Assembly: GCA_019115485.1 (NCBI GenBank)
Contig: DXDM01000045.1
Span: 1 to 37,912, forward strand
Reading direction: 5' to 3'
DNA: 37,912 nt
Origin: Candidatus Barnesiella excrementavium
GTDB taxonomy: Bacteria > Bacteroidota > Bacteroidia > Bacteroidales > Barnesiellaceae
Below, in pieces: positions 9,144-17,544 of this stretch. Both the position numbers and the translations under genes were made by a program. The notes below the pieces were generated by a model. The model had not been told where the DNA came from and did no database searches. It was given only the letters and a program-made list of their open reading frames with translations. Numbering within the stretch: position 1 is the stretch's first letter; each line of letters begins with the position of its first letter.

Positions 9144-9176
9144 CAAATATACGGTTGATTTACCAAACAAAACAAA
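9144..9176 (-). promoter_or_regulatory. rho promoter (-33 and -7 boxes)
   Basis: On the minus strand TATATTTG (9144-9151) is a full match to TAnnTTTG, and a TTTG at 9173-9176 lies 21 bases upstream as a -33 box. Transcription would start near 9139, giving a leader of roughly 134 bases before rho. Confidence 0.65.
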
Positions 9177-9203
9177 GATTGTAAAATTAAGTTTGTAATT
9201 TAA

Positions 9204-10556
9204 CTATTTTTTATAATTAAATTCGATAATCCTTTTTGTTTCGGGGGTAATTCGGTATCCGTCGGCTGTCCGTTCACCCAAAATCCATAAAATCGTATCG
9301 CCCGAGCACAAAAGCAATGCCTGAGATTTATCGATTAAAGAATATTTACAATCGCTGAAATAGTCACTCACTTTACGACTGCCTTTCATGCCAAATGGGC
9401 GGAAGCGGTCGCCCTGACGCCAATGTCGGATTATCAGTGGAAATGTGAGTTTGTCCAGGTCGAAACAGGCGTAGTTCCTGCCATGAGGCAATTCATAACC
9501 CTCGACATCAATACAGCGATAAGACAGATGCCCATTCAAAAGCATATCTTTATCGCCCGGCTCGGCTATCGTGGCCACAATATCGGTATCGGTTGTGGTT
9601 TCCGCTTCCTGCGAAATCAAAATCAAATCTTCCCGATCCTTGACCACCCGGTGTCCCGGAGCGAGAAATACCCGGCCAGACTCTCCGTCGCAAGCCGCTT
9701 CTATCTCATCGATCTGGTCAGGCACAAAGCCACAAGGCGAAAACAACTCGAACAGGAAGGCTCTCGGCGAGGGTAACGCCCGCAGCCGGTCGATGGGGAT
9801 ACGCACCTCGCTGCCCCTCCGCGCCAGCACTTCGCGTTGCTGGCGTTCGATGGCATCTCGATACACGCGCTCCACTTCCCGTAAATTCTGCATCGTGGTA
9901 TAGATGGAACGGTCGACCGACGGATTGATGGTGCGAAGCAGCGGCAATACGTCGAGTCGGATTTTATTACGCACGTAGAGATTCTCCAAGTTGGTGTGAT
10001 CGACCACATGCGACAGATGCTGTTCCGACAGATAGCCCTCAATCTCCCTCCTCGAAACCGGCAGGAAGGGACGCACCACAAAACCATTGCGGGGACGCAT
10101 CGAGGTAAGTCCGGCAATACCCGTGCCCCGCACCAGATTAAGGAGCAGCGTCTCCACACTGTCGTCGCGATGATGAGCCACGGCGATGGCCTGCGCCCCG
10201 TACTGGCGGCGCTTCTCTTCAAACCAATCGTAGCGCAACCGGCGGCATGCCATCTCAATCGACAGACTGTTTTCGCGGGCATAGCTCAGGGTGTCGAACG
10301 AAACTTCGTCGAAGGCCACGCCCCACTCCCGTACGGTATCGCATGTGAAATTGCGGTCGCGCAACGACTCCTCGCCCCTTAGATTGAAATTGCAGTGGCA
10401 GGCAACACACGAATATCCCAACCGCGTCAGCACGTGCAGCAACGCCACCGAATCGGCTCCGCCACTCACCCCCACGATGACGGGAGCCGACTTGTCCAAC
10501 AATCGGTTATCGGCGATAAACGTCTCGATCCGGTGCAAGAACTGGGATACTGACAT
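9204..10556 (-). CDS. tilS: tRNA(Ile)-lysidine synthetase
   Basis: TilS attaches lysine to C34 of the CAU-anticodon isoleucine tRNA so that it reads AUA, and is essential. The 450-residue protein has the PP-loop ATP-binding motif SGGADS at residues 31-36, the HCNFNLRGEES and VAHHRDDSVETLLLNLVRGTG segments of the N-terminal domain, and a C-terminal TilS domain (WRQGDRFRPFGMKGSRKVSDYF). Length and order match the long, two-C-domain form. It is divergent from pheS across a 175-base gap and precedes rho on the same strand with about 200 bases between; rho has its own promoter in this gap. Confidence 0.96.
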   Translation of the reverse strand: MSVSQFLHRIETFIADNRLLDKSAPVIVGVSGGADSVALLHVLTRLGYSCVACHCNFNLRGEESLRDRNFTCDTVREWGVAFDEVSFDTLSYARENSLSIEMACRRLRYDWFEEKRRQYGAQAIAVAHHRDDSVETLLLNLVRGTGIAGLTSMRPRNGFVVRPFLPVSRREIEGYLSEQHLSHVVDHTNLENLYVRNKIRLDVLPLLRTINPSVDRSIYTTMQNLREVERVYRDAIERQQREVLARRGSEVRIPIDRLRALPSPRAFLFELFSPCGFVPDQIDEIEAACDGESGRVFLAPGHRVVKDREDLILISQEAETTTDTDIVATIAEPGDKDMLLNGHLSYRCIDVEGYELPHGRNYACFDLDKLTFPLIIRHWRQGDRFRPFGMKGSRKVSDYFSDCKYSLIDKSQALLLCSGDTILWILGERTADGYRITPETKRIIEFNYKK

Positions 10557-10581
10557 AGAGATTTCGTTTGAATTTGTGAAA

Positions 10582-10589
10582 CAAAAGTA
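10582..10589 (-). promoter_or_regulatory. -7 promoter box of tilS
   Basis: The minus strand reads TACTTTTG, matching TAnnTTTG, 26 bases upstream of the tilS ATG. A good -33 box is not apparent. Confidence 0.55.
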
Positions 10590-10697
10590 GCAATAAAGAA
10601 AGATTTTTCGACCGTGCCTCCCCCTTTTTTATTCCTTTTTTCTACGTATGCCCAAAATATTTCGTCCAAATCCACCCGGCAAGACACCATTTATTAT

Positions 10698-10705
10698 TAA
10701 ATTTG
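10698..10705 (+). promoter_or_regulatory. -7 promoter box of the pheS operon
   Basis: TAAATTTG matches TAnnTTTG, 27 bases before the pheS ATG. No clear -33 TTG is seen at 19-21 bases. Confidence 0.55.
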
Positions 10706-10731
10706 CATTTTGAATCTAAGAAGTAACAGGT

Positions 10732-11751
10732 ATGATTGAAAAAATCCAACGTATCAGAGAAGAAATCGAAGCATTAAAGGTTTCTAAATCAGAAGATTTA
10801 GAGGCTATTCGTATAAAATACCTCAGCAAGAAAGGTGAAATTTCCCAACTTTTCAACGATTTCAGAAGCGTGGCCGCCGAGCAAAAACGCGAAGTGGGCA
10901 AACAGCTGAACGAGTTGAAAGAGCGAGCTGTCGAGAAGCTGAACGAGTTGAAAAGCGAATTTGAAGATACGCACTCCGACGAGCAGAATATCGACCTCAC
11001 CCGCACGGCTTATCCGGTTCCGATGGGTTCGCGCCACCCGCTCTCTTTGGTTAAAAACGAAATTTGCGACATCTTTGGCCGATTGGGTTTCTCGATTGCC
11101 GAAGGCCCTGAAATCGAGGACGACTGGCATGTGTTCTCGGCGCTGAACTTTGCCGAAGACCACCCCGCCCGCGACATGCAGGATACTTTTTTCATTCAAC
11201 GTTCGCCCGATATTCTGCTTCGCACCCACACCTCGTCGGTACAAACTCGCACGATGGAGCATGCACAGCCCCCTATCCGCATCATCTGCCCGGGGCGTGT
11301 TTACCGCAACGAAGCCATCTCCTACCGGGCTCACTGTTTCTTCCACCAGGTAGAGGCTCTCTATGTAGACAAAAACGTCTCCTTTGCCGACCTGAAACAG
11401 GCCTTGCTCTACTTTGCCAAAGAGATGTTCGGCAGCGAGACTCAAATACGGCTCCGTCCCTCCTACTTCCCCTTCACCGAACCCTCGGCCGAGATGGATA
11501 TCTCGTGCAACATCTGCGGCGGCAAAGGGTGCGCCTTCTGCAAGCACACCGGTTGGGTAGAGATTCTGGGCTGCGGCATGGTCGACCCCAATGTACTCGA
11601 CGCCTGCGGCATCGACAGCAAGGTGTACAGCGGTTATGCCTTGGGTATGGGTATCGAGCGAATCACCAACCTGAAATACAAGGTGAAAGACTTGCGCATG
11701 TTCTCGGAGAACGACGTGCGGTTCCTCGAAGAGTTTGAGTCGGCCCACTAA
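10732..11751 (+). CDS. pheS: Phenylalanyl-tRNA synthetase alpha subunit
   Basis: PheS forms the catalytic half of the (alpha-beta)2 enzyme that charges tRNA-Phe; pheT is not in this window, so the subunits are encoded apart, as is common in Bacteroidales. The 339 residues contain the N-terminal coiled coil (about 1-85) for tRNA binding, then class II motifs: RVYRNEAISYRAHCFFHQVE (motif 2), YFPFTEPSAEMDI, and GYALGMGIERI (motif 3). A four-cysteine insert (CNICGGKGCAFC) precedes GWVEILGCGMVDPNVL; similar cysteine inserts are seen in many PheS proteins. It leads a transcript with crcB (12 bases downstream) and nth. Confidence 0.97.
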   Translation: MIEKIQRIREEIEALKVSKSEDLEAIRIKYLSKKGEISQLFNDFRSVAAEQKREVGKQLNELKERAVEKLNELKSEFEDTHSDEQNIDLTRTAYPVPMGSRHPLSLVKNEICDIFGRLGFSIAEGPEIEDDWHVFSALNFAEDHPARDMQDTFFIQRSPDILLRTHTSSVQTRTMEHAQPPIRIICPGRVYRNEAISYRAHCFFHQVEALYVDKNVSFADLKQALLYFAKEMFGSETQIRLRPSYFPFTEPSAEMDISCNICGGKGCAFCKHTGWVEILGCGMVDPNVLDACGIDSKVYSGYALGMGIERITNLKYKVKDLRMFSENDVRFLEEFESAH

Positions 11752-11763
11752 TCGGTACATGCC

Positions 11764-12159
11764 ATGGGGCTCTATAAAATCGCTTGCGTATTGATCGGAG
11801 GCGGCATAGGTTCTGTGCTGCGGTTCCTGACGGTATCGGGGGTGCAACGACTTTACCCCGACTATCCGGCTGGTACGTGGTGTGTCAACATCATCGGGTC
11901 GTTCGTCATCGGCATCTTGTGGGCCGTGTGTAACTATTTCGACGTCTCGCCCAACCTGCGGACTTTTCTGCTGGTAGGCCTGCTGGGTGGTTTCACCACC
12001 TTCTCCTCCTTTTCGTTGGAGACCATGAACCTGCTCAATGCCGGGAAAGTACAGAGTGCCCTCACTTACATCGTTTGTACCAACTTGTGCGGTATCATCG
12101 CCGTATGCGGCGGGTTTTTCCTGGCCAAATACAGCCTGTGCGCCTTAAAACCCCTGTAA
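11764..12159 (+). CDS. crcB: Fluoride exporter Fluc/CrcB
   Basis: CrcB proteins form antiparallel homodimeric channels that export fluoride across the inner membrane. The 131 residues hold four hydrophobic segments and the family signatures: GGGIGSVLRF in the first helix, GTWCVNIIGSFVIG (with the conserved Asn) in the second, and GGFTTFSSFS in the third, containing the pore Phe and Ser residues and the central Na+ region. It sits 12 bases after pheS and four bases before nth. I see no fluoride riboswitch in front of it, so expression probably follows the pheS promoter. Confidence 0.94.
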   Translation: MGLYKIACVLIGGGIGSVLRFLTVSGVQRLYPDYPAGTWCVNIIGSFVIGILWAVCNYFDVSPNLRTFLLVGLLGGFTTFSSFSLETMNLLNAGKVQSALTYIVCTNLCGIIAVCGGFFLAKYSLCALKPL

Positions 12160-12163
12160 CATC

Positions 12164-12820
12164 ATGACAACCAAAGAGCGATACGAAGGTGTAATCCGGT
12201 GGTTCCAGGAGAACCGACCGGTAGCCGAAACCGAGTTGCACTACCACGACCCGTTCCAACTGCTCATTGCCGTTATCCTGTCGGCCCAGTGCACCGACAA
12301 GCGGGTGAATATGGTTACTCCGGCTCTCTTCGAGGCCTATCCTACCCCTCAGGCATTGGCCTTGGCCACCCCCGAAGAGGTATTCCCCTACATCAAAAGC
12401 GTGTCGTATCCCAACAATAAATCGAAGCATCTGGTGGGCATGGCCCGCACGCTGGTCGAAGAGTTCGAAGGCGTAGTCCCCTCGGAGGTAAACGAGTTGC
12501 AGAAGTTGCCCGGTGTAGGTCGCAAGACAGCCAATGTCGTTGCCTCGGTCGTCTTCCACAAAGAGGCGATGGCGGTCGACACCCATGTCTTCCGGGTCTC
12601 CAACCGTATCGGGCTCACCAACCACTCGAAAACTCCGCTCGAAACCGAAAAGACACTGGTCAAGAACATACCGGGGCCTCTGCTTCCCATTGCTCACCAC
12701 TGGCTCATCTTGCATGGCCGGTATGTATGCACCGCCCGCAAGCCCAACTGCCTGGAATGCGGCATACGGCAATATTGCAAATTCTACAACCACAGCAGTA
12801 AGACCGCAGCCGAAAAATAG
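12164..12820 (+). CDS. nth: Endonuclease III (base-excision repair glycosylase/AP lyase)
   Basis: Nth removes oxidised pyrimidines from DNA and nicks the abasic site. The 218-residue protein has the helix-hairpin-helix LPGVGRKTANVV containing the catalytic lysine, the catalytic aspartate in VDTHVFRVSNRIGL, and a C-terminal four-cysteine [4Fe-4S] motif (C-x6-C-x2-C-x5-C in CTARKPNCLECGIRQYC). All key residues are present. It is the last gene of the pheS-crcB-nth unit and is followed by a strong hairpin terminator shared with manA on the other strand. Confidence 0.97.
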   Translation: MTTKERYEGVIRWFQENRPVAETELHYHDPFQLLIAVILSAQCTDKRVNMVTPALFEAYPTPQALALATPEEVFPYIKSVSYPNNKSKHLVGMARTLVEEFEGVVPSEVNELQKLPGVGRKTANVVASVVFHKEAMAVDTHVFRVSNRIGLTNHSKTPLETEKTLVKNIPGPLLPIAHHWLILHGRYVCTARKPNCLECGIRQYCKFYNHSSKTAAEK

Positions 12821-12843
12821 AGAGCATCATACCTGCATAAATA

Positions 12844-12877
12844 AAAGAAGCCGGAGGAAAATACCTCCGGCTTCTTT
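12844..12877. terminator. Bidirectional intrinsic terminator between nth and manA
   Basis: A perfect 14-base-pair stem (AAAGAAGCCGGAGG with its complement) around a six-base loop. A-rich and T-rich flanks on both sides let it work for nth on the plus strand and manA on the minus strand. Confidence 0.9.
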
Positions 12878-12902
12878 ATATCTAATTACTATTCCCGACT
12901 TC

Positions 12903-13883
12903 TTATTGTTGAGCCGGGATATAGCATTCGAGCAGTTTGGCAGGCGACTCGGCCTCGATGGTTACACTATCGAGCGAAGCAGGTACCAAAGCAGTCTGTC
13001 CCTGATGCAGTTCAATAGTATAACCGTTGTTGTCGGTCATGCGTATTTTACCACCCATACACATATAGATTACAAACGAATCGTGGGCAGCCACAGGACG
13101 TTTCACGCGGCGGTCTACCTCGATGAGGTTGGTCTGGAAATAGGGACAAGTCACCAGATTGACTGCCTCGTTGTTCCGAGCCTCATACGAGGTGCGCAAG
13201 TTGTCATACAGTTTGAAGTCGACGGCATCGATCGACTGTTCTACATGCAGTTCTCGGGGATTTCCCTGGGCATCGCGACGGTCGTAGTCGTAGATGCGGT
13301 AGGTAATATCGGAGCTCTGTTGGATCTCGGCAATCAAGATACCTTTGCAAATGGCGTGGATACGTCCGGCCGGCAAGAAGAACACATCGCCGCTCTTTAC
13401 CTGGTGGAATTGCAGTACATCGGTAATGGTGTTGTTCTTGATGCGCTCTACATACTCCTCGGGAGTAATCTGCTTCGAGAATCCCGAATAGAGGCCGGCC
13501 CCCGGTTTGGCATCGATGACATACCACATCTCGGTCTTTCCGAACGAGTTGTGGCGAGCCTTGGCCAACTCGTCGTTGGGGTGTACCTGAATCGAGAGAT
13601 TGTCGCGGGCATCGATAAACTTAATCAGCAACGGGAACTTCTCGCCATAGTGCTCGGCCACATGTTTGCCCAGCAGAGCGGCACCGTCGCGTTGAATCAG
13701 CTCGGTCAGGTTCTTGCCCTTGTCGGCCCCCTCGCTTACGACCGAAATGCGGTCACCTACTTGGGAAATTTCCCAACTCTCGCCGATACCGGTGTGAATC
13801 TCGGGCAGCTGTTTGAACCGGCTGATCTCATCGCCTCCCCAAATGATGGGACGGAGAATGTCTTCAAATTTCAACGGATACAT
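12903..13883 (-). CDS. manA: Mannose-6-phosphate isomerase, class I
   Basis: ManA interconverts mannose-6-phosphate and fructose-6-phosphate, feeding GDP-mannose synthesis or mannose use. The 326-residue protein is the short cupin-type form: zinc-binding residues lie in SIQVHPND and KTEMWYVI, a further conserved histidine/arginine pair in LPAGRIHAICKG, and the N-terminus reads PLKFEDILRPIIWGGDE, typical of the type I family. It starts 16 bases after the stop of the upstream GHL10 gene, so both are likely read from the promoter at 15380. The 3' end faces nth across a shared terminator. Confidence 0.95.
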   Translation of the reverse strand: MYPLKFEDILRPIIWGGDEISRFKQLPEIHTGIGESWEISQVGDRISVVSEGADKGKNLTELIQRDGAALLGKHVAEHYGEKFPLLIKFIDARDNLSIQVHPNDELAKARHNSFGKTEMWYVIDAKPGAGLYSGFSKQITPEEYVERIKNNTITDVLQFHQVKSGDVFFLPAGRIHAICKGILIAEIQQSSDITYRIYDYDRRDAQGNPRELHVEQSIDAVDFKLYDNLRTSYEARNNEAVNLVTCPYFQTNLIEVDRRVKRPVAAHDSFVIYMCMGGKIRMTDNNGYTIELHQGQTALVPASLDSVTIEAESPAKLLECYIPAQQ

Positions 13884-13899
13884 ACTTTTCTTGTTTTTG

Positions 13900-15360
13900 T
13901 TACTTATATAATTTTATTTCATATTTTCCAACCTCTATCTCGGGAGCATTCCACACGGAGGGACAACTTTCATTGCCATATCGGTCGCGTGCCACTACGG
14001 CATAGTGCCGATAGGTTCCGGGCAATATCCACTCCCGTTCGGTTTGAGGCACCACGGCAGCTATCTGCTCACCGGCCTCCACCTGCAACGAGTCGTCGGT
14101 AGCATAGACGATATAGGTGAAAGCCGCGTCGACCGGCTGCCATGAGAGAAGGCTCTTCCCCGCCAGACGTTCGACCTGTAACGAATCCGGAGTCTCGACC
14201 TTCTGCACGGGAGCACCTGCACTGCGCGGCGTCAATGCCGGGTAGCGATAAAACCATGCCGTGAGCCACTGACTCAAAGCGGTGTGTCGATACAGGTTTT
14301 CATAGCGGAAGTAGGCTTGCCCCACCCCCACTTGCCGGGTAGTCTCGATTTGACGTTTTATCTCGTCGAGCGACCAGTTGCCGTTAGCCCGGTCGAGCCG
14401 GTAGACACCGATACCACTGGCCACACTCCCGGGAGGACAGGTTTCGGCCCAATCGTGTAAAAACGGATAGTAATTCTCTTCCTTGAAATACATCATGGGC
14501 GCAATAAAATCGTGCTTCCTCTCCTGCAACCAGTGCTTGGGATTCTGATGCACTGCCTCCATGCAGCTCCACGAAGCCGGGAATCCCGGCAGCGAGGCAT
14601 AGCGTCCCAGCGGCGAACTGCTCACCTTGACCCACGGTTTCAATCGCTTCACCTCGTCGTAGATGGCGGTAACCGTGGCCGTAATGTTCTGCTCGCGCCA
14701 ACGGGCCCGCGAGGTAGCACCCTTCCCCCATTTCCGGAACGAGTCGGCATCGGGGAAACGTCGGGCATCATCGGGATAACGCACGTAGTCGAGATGGATA
14801 CCGTCGACATCGTATTTGGAGACAACCTCGCTCACCAAACCGGTGAGATAGCTGCGCACTTCGGGATTACCGGGGTCGAGAAACCACTCGCCGTCCGACT
14901 GCTTGCACCACGACCGATGACGGGCCACCATCGAGGCGCGCCCCTGCTTTCTCACCTGCCGGTTGGAGCCAACGGGAAAGGTGACCAGCCAGGCATGGCA
15001 CTCCATGGCCCGACGGTGACACTCGTCGACGACAAAGGCCAACGGGTCGTATCCCGGGTTACGGCCTCCGCTTAACACCCCGGCCCAAGGCTCGTACTGC
15101 GAGGCATAGAACACCTCGCCCCGAATACGTGCCTGAAAAAAGACCGTATTGATACCCATCGCCTGTAACCGGTCGAGAATATCGACGAGTTCGCGTTGTT
15201 GCCGGGGCACATCAGCCGGTCGCCGTACCGGGTGCGACGGCCAGTCCAAACCCCAGTTGGTGGTGAGCCACACCGCCCTTGTCTCATATTTCGGCGACGA
15301 GGCGTATAGCGAAACACAAGCCAGACAGAGAGATATGAACAACAGCAGCCACTTTTTCAT
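13900..15360 (-). CDS. Secreted glycoside-hydrolase-like GHL10 family protein with C-terminal Fn3-like domain
   Basis: The 486-residue protein begins with a signal peptide (MKKWLLLFISLCLACVSLYA) and then a GHL10 (DUF187/YngK-type) TIM-barrel domain: ETRAVWLTTNWGLDWP, GINTVFFQARIRG, the segment DGIHLDYVRYPD with probable catalytic acids, and FIAPMMYFKEENYYPF. Residues from about 400 form a fibronectin-III-like domain (KSLLSWQPVDAAFTYIVYAT). Related proteins are thought to act on peptidoglycan or other cell-wall glycans; the substrate is not known here. The start was set at 15360: the longer reading from 15402 translates through the promoter box (MRIKVYLCLHK), just as happens at topB. manA follows after 16 bases. 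Confidence 0.88.
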   Translation of the reverse strand: MKKWLLLFISLCLACVSLYASSPKYETRAVWLTTNWGLDWPSHPVRRPADVPRQQRELVDILDRLQAMGINTVFFQARIRGEVFYASQYEPWAGVLSGGRNPGYDPLAFVVDECHRRAMECHAWLVTFPVGSNRQVRKQGRASMVARHRSWCKQSDGEWFLDPGNPEVRSYLTGLVSEVVSKYDVDGIHLDYVRYPDDARRFPDADSFRKWGKGATSRARWREQNITATVTAIYDEVKRLKPWVKVSSSPLGRYASLPGFPASWSCMEAVHQNPKHWLQERKHDFIAPMMYFKEENYYPFLHDWAETCPPGSVASGIGVYRLDRANGNWSLDEIKRQIETTRQVGVGQAYFRYENLYRHTALSQWLTAWFYRYPALTPRSAGAPVQKVETPDSLQVERLAGKSLLSWQPVDAAFTYIVYATDDSLQVEAGEQIAAVVPQTEREWILPGTYRHYAVVARDRYGNESCPSVWNAPEIEVGKYEIKLYK

Positions 15361-15379
15361 TCTATATAATTTGTGAAGA

Positions 15380-15387
15380 CAAAGGTA
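15380..15387 (-). promoter_or_regulatory. -7 promoter box of the GHL10-manA operon
   Basis: The minus strand reads TACCTTTG, embedded in AAAGTGTACCTTTG, which is the same 14-mer found in the topB promoter. It lies 20 bases upstream of the chosen start. Confidence 0.65.
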
Positions 15388-15479
15388 CACTTTTATTCTC
15401 ATAAAAATTCGGGCTACCTCTTATTTCACGCTACAAAAACATAGCGGAGCCATTAAGCGCCGAATCTCACAAAAAATAG

Positions 15480-15487
15480 TACCTTTG
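15480..15487 (+). promoter_or_regulatory. -7 promoter box of the TRIC/glycosyltransferase operon
   Basis: TACCTTTG, a full TAnnTTTG match, 24 bases upstream of the TRIC-family gene and divergent from the GHL10 promoter about 95 bases away. Confidence 0.65.
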
Positions 15488-15510
15488 CATTCTTATCGAA
15501 CAGGTAAATT

Positions 15511-16146
15511 ATGAATACGACATTTGCCACTATACTGGAAATTGTAGGAACGCTGGCTTTTGCCATCAGCGGAATACGGCTTGCCGCCGCCAAGCGTTTC
15601 GACTGGTTCGGCGCCTATGCCGTGGGGTTGGTCACCGCCATCGGCGGAGGTACCACCCGCGATGTATTGCTTAATGCGACACCATTCTGGATGATTAACG
15701 GCAGTTACCTTACCGTCACGGCCGTAGCTCTTATCTTTGTCATCATTTTCAAACAATATCTAGTTAAGCTCGAAAATACGTTTTTCATCTTCGACACCAT
15801 CGGGTTGGCCCTGTTTGTGGTGGTGGGTGTAGAGAAGACGCTCATGTTCGGCTTTCCCTTCTGGGTCGCTATTGTCATGGGTACGATTACCGGCTCGGTA
15901 GGCAGTATCATACGCGATATTCTCATCAACGAAGAGCCGCTCCTCTTTCGTAAAGACATCTATGCCCTAGCCTGTGTGGCGGGAGGCATCATGTTTTACC
16001 TGGGACAGAAGATGGGGTTCAACAGCATCACCAACCAGTCGATTTGCGGCATATCGGTTGTGGCCGTCAGACTGCTGGCCGTGAAATTTCACTGGTCGTT
16101 GCCCGCCTTGAAAGACGAGCCCGACGACAAACCTTCGTCCAAATAA
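15511..16146 (+). CDS. TRIC-type cation channel family (YicG/UPF0126) membrane protein
   Basis: This 211-residue protein is almost entirely hydrophobic with about seven predicted membrane helices. It shows the internal duplication of the family: GTLAFAISGIRLAA followed by GLVTAIGGGTTRDVLL, and again FDTIGLALFVVVGVEKTL followed by GTITGSVGSIIRDIL. Prokaryotic TRIC proteins form trimeric potassium-permeable channels with a kinked helix at the GGG-type motifs. The actual ion in this organism is unknown. The gene ends nine bases before gtrA-like and probably starts the transcript running through the GT39 gene. Confidence 0.9.
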   Translation: MNTTFATILEIVGTLAFAISGIRLAAAKRFDWFGAYAVGLVTAIGGGTTRDVLLNATPFWMINGSYLTVTAVALIFVIIFKQYLVKLENTFFIFDTIGLALFVVVGVEKTLMFGFPFWVAIVMGTITGSVGSIIRDILINEEPLLFRKDIYALACVAGGIMFYLGQKMGFNSITNQSICGISVVAVRLLAVKFHWSLPALKDEPDDKPSSK

Positions 16147-16155
16147 ATTCGTACC

Positions 16156-16563
16156 ATGTGGGAATCACTTAAAAAATACGATAAAAATACCCTGTGGCAG
16201 CTTGTCCGCTTCGGCATCGTGGGGGTCATCAACACCCTTATCACTCTCATCGTCATCTACATTTTGCAGGAATTGCTGCATGTAAAATACACCACGGCCA
16301 ATCTGGCAGGCTACATAGCCGGGATCATCAACAGTTTCTTTTGGAGCAAACTGTGGGTATTTAAAAAATTAAATAGTAATTTTATGCGCGAAGCCGTGCT
16401 GTTTCTCGTCAGTTTCGGAATCTGTTACGGCATACAGTTCGTTGCATTACTTCTGCTGGTAGAGGTCCTGCACATGGCCGACACCTGGGCTCAACTGGTG
16501 AGCATGGTGGTCTATACGTTGTGCAACTTTGCCCTGAATAAATGCATCACGTTCAAAAAATAA
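16156..16563 (+). CDS. GtrA family membrane protein
   Basis: A 135-residue protein with four predicted helices and the GtrA-like pattern LVRFGIVGVINTLITL, ANLAGYIAGIINSFFWSKLWVFKK, and a C-terminal TLCNFALNKCITFKK. GtrA proteins are proposed to flip or assist flipping of undecaprenyl-phosphate-linked sugars. It is followed 15 bases later by a GT2 enzyme of the GtrB/DPM1 type, the usual partner that makes the lipid-linked sugar. Confidence 0.9.
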   Translation: MWESLKKYDKNTLWQLVRFGIVGVINTLITLIVIYILQELLHVKYTTANLAGYIAGIINSFFWSKLWVFKKLNSNFMREAVLFLVSFGICYGIQFVALLLLVEVLHMADTWAQLVSMVVYTLCNFALNKCITFKK

Positions 16564-16578
16564 AAAGGATAATAGGCC

Positions 16579-17532
16579 ATGAAAGTATCTGTCGTCATTC
16601 CCTGCTACAACGAAGAGGAAGTTCTCCCTCTCTCCCACAAGCGCTTCTCTCAGGTCATGGGCGGTACCCCTTACGATTATGAACTCATCTTTGTCAACGA
16701 TGGCAGTAAAGACCGCACCGAAGAGTTGCTGCTCGGCTTTGCCCAGCATGACCCTCACACCAAGGTACTGTCGTTCTCGCGTAACTTCGGCCACCAGAAT
16801 GCGGTGAGTGCCGGACTGCACAACTGCACGGGCGATGTGGCCATTATCATCGATGTCGATTTGCAAGACCCGCCCGAGGTCATTCCCCAAATGATAGAGA
16901 CCCATTTAAAAGAGGGCAGCAACGTAGTCTATGCCGTGCGTAACAAACGCGAGGGCGAGACCTTCATGAAAAAATTCACAGCCAAACTCTACTACCGCAT
17001 GCTCAACTCGTTGTCGGACTACACCTTCCCCGTCGATACAGGCGACTTCCGGCTCATCGACCGCAAGGTACTCAACGCCTTCAAACAGTTCCCCGAGAAA
17101 CATAAATACCTGCGGGGTCTTTTCAGTTGGATGGGATTCAAGCAGACTCCTTTCTACTACGACCGCAACGAACGAGCTGCCGGCAAGACCAAATACTCGG
17201 TACGCAAAATGTTCTCATTGGCCTCGGCCGGGATTTTCGGCTTCTCTAAAAAGCCTCTTAAACTGGCCATCTCGCTGGGTACCCTGTCGATTTTCATTGC
17301 CCTGGCCTTTGCCATCTGGGTCTTCGTCATGTACCTCTCGGGCAAAGAGTCGATTGTTCCCGGCTGGTCATCGACCATCATCACCATCGTCTTTTTAGGA
17401 GGTGTACAACTGTTTACTATCGGAATTCTGGGCGAATACATCGGTAACATCTTCGACGAAACCAAGAACCGTCCTGAATACATCATCGACAAGAAAATCA
17501 ATTTCGACTCACCCCATCAACAAACGCTTTAA
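16579..17532 (+). CDS. GT2 family polyprenyl-phosphate glycosyltransferase (GtrB/DPM1-like)
   Basis: This 317-residue enzyme is expected to move a sugar from a nucleotide donor to undecaprenyl phosphate at the inner face of the membrane. The GT-A domain begins VSVVIPCYNEEEVLP, has FVNDGSKDRTEE and the metal-binding IIDVDLQDPPEVIP, plus the acceptor-site region VDTGDFRLIDRKVLNAF and NERAAGKTKYSVRKM. Two C-terminal transmembrane helices (about 230-255 and 265-290) anchor it, as in GtrB. The sugar is not determined. It lies between gtrA-like and the GT39 gene, with 15- and 12-base gaps, arguing for one pathway. Confidence 0.93.
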   Translation: MKVSVVIPCYNEEEVLPLSHKRFSQVMGGTPYDYELIFVNDGSKDRTEELLLGFAQHDPHTKVLSFSRNFGHQNAVSAGLHNCTGDVAIIIDVDLQDPPEVIPQMIETHLKEGSNVVYAVRNKREGETFMKKFTAKLYYRMLNSLSDYTFPVDTGDFRLIDRKVLNAFKQFPEKHKYLRGLFSWMGFKQTPFYYDRNERAAGKTKYSVRKMFSLASAGIFGFSKKPLKLAISLGTLSIFIALAFAIWVFVMYLSGKESIVPGWSSTIITIVFLGGVQLFTIGILGEYIGNIFDETKNRPEYIIDKKINFDSPHQQTL

Positions 17533-17544
17533 GACTGCTCGATT

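Noticed and set aside
10620-11764. Fluoride riboswitch for crcB
   Set aside because: I found no matching pseudoknot-like arrangement in the 12-base gap before crcB or clearly before pheS.
10798-11847. Minus-strand frame of 349 residues
   Set aside because: Antisense of pheS, which is certain from class II motifs.
12534-14102. Plus-strand frame of 522 residues
   Set aside because: Runs through the nth gene, the terminator and the antisense of manA; composition is not protein-like and it crosses a strong hairpin.
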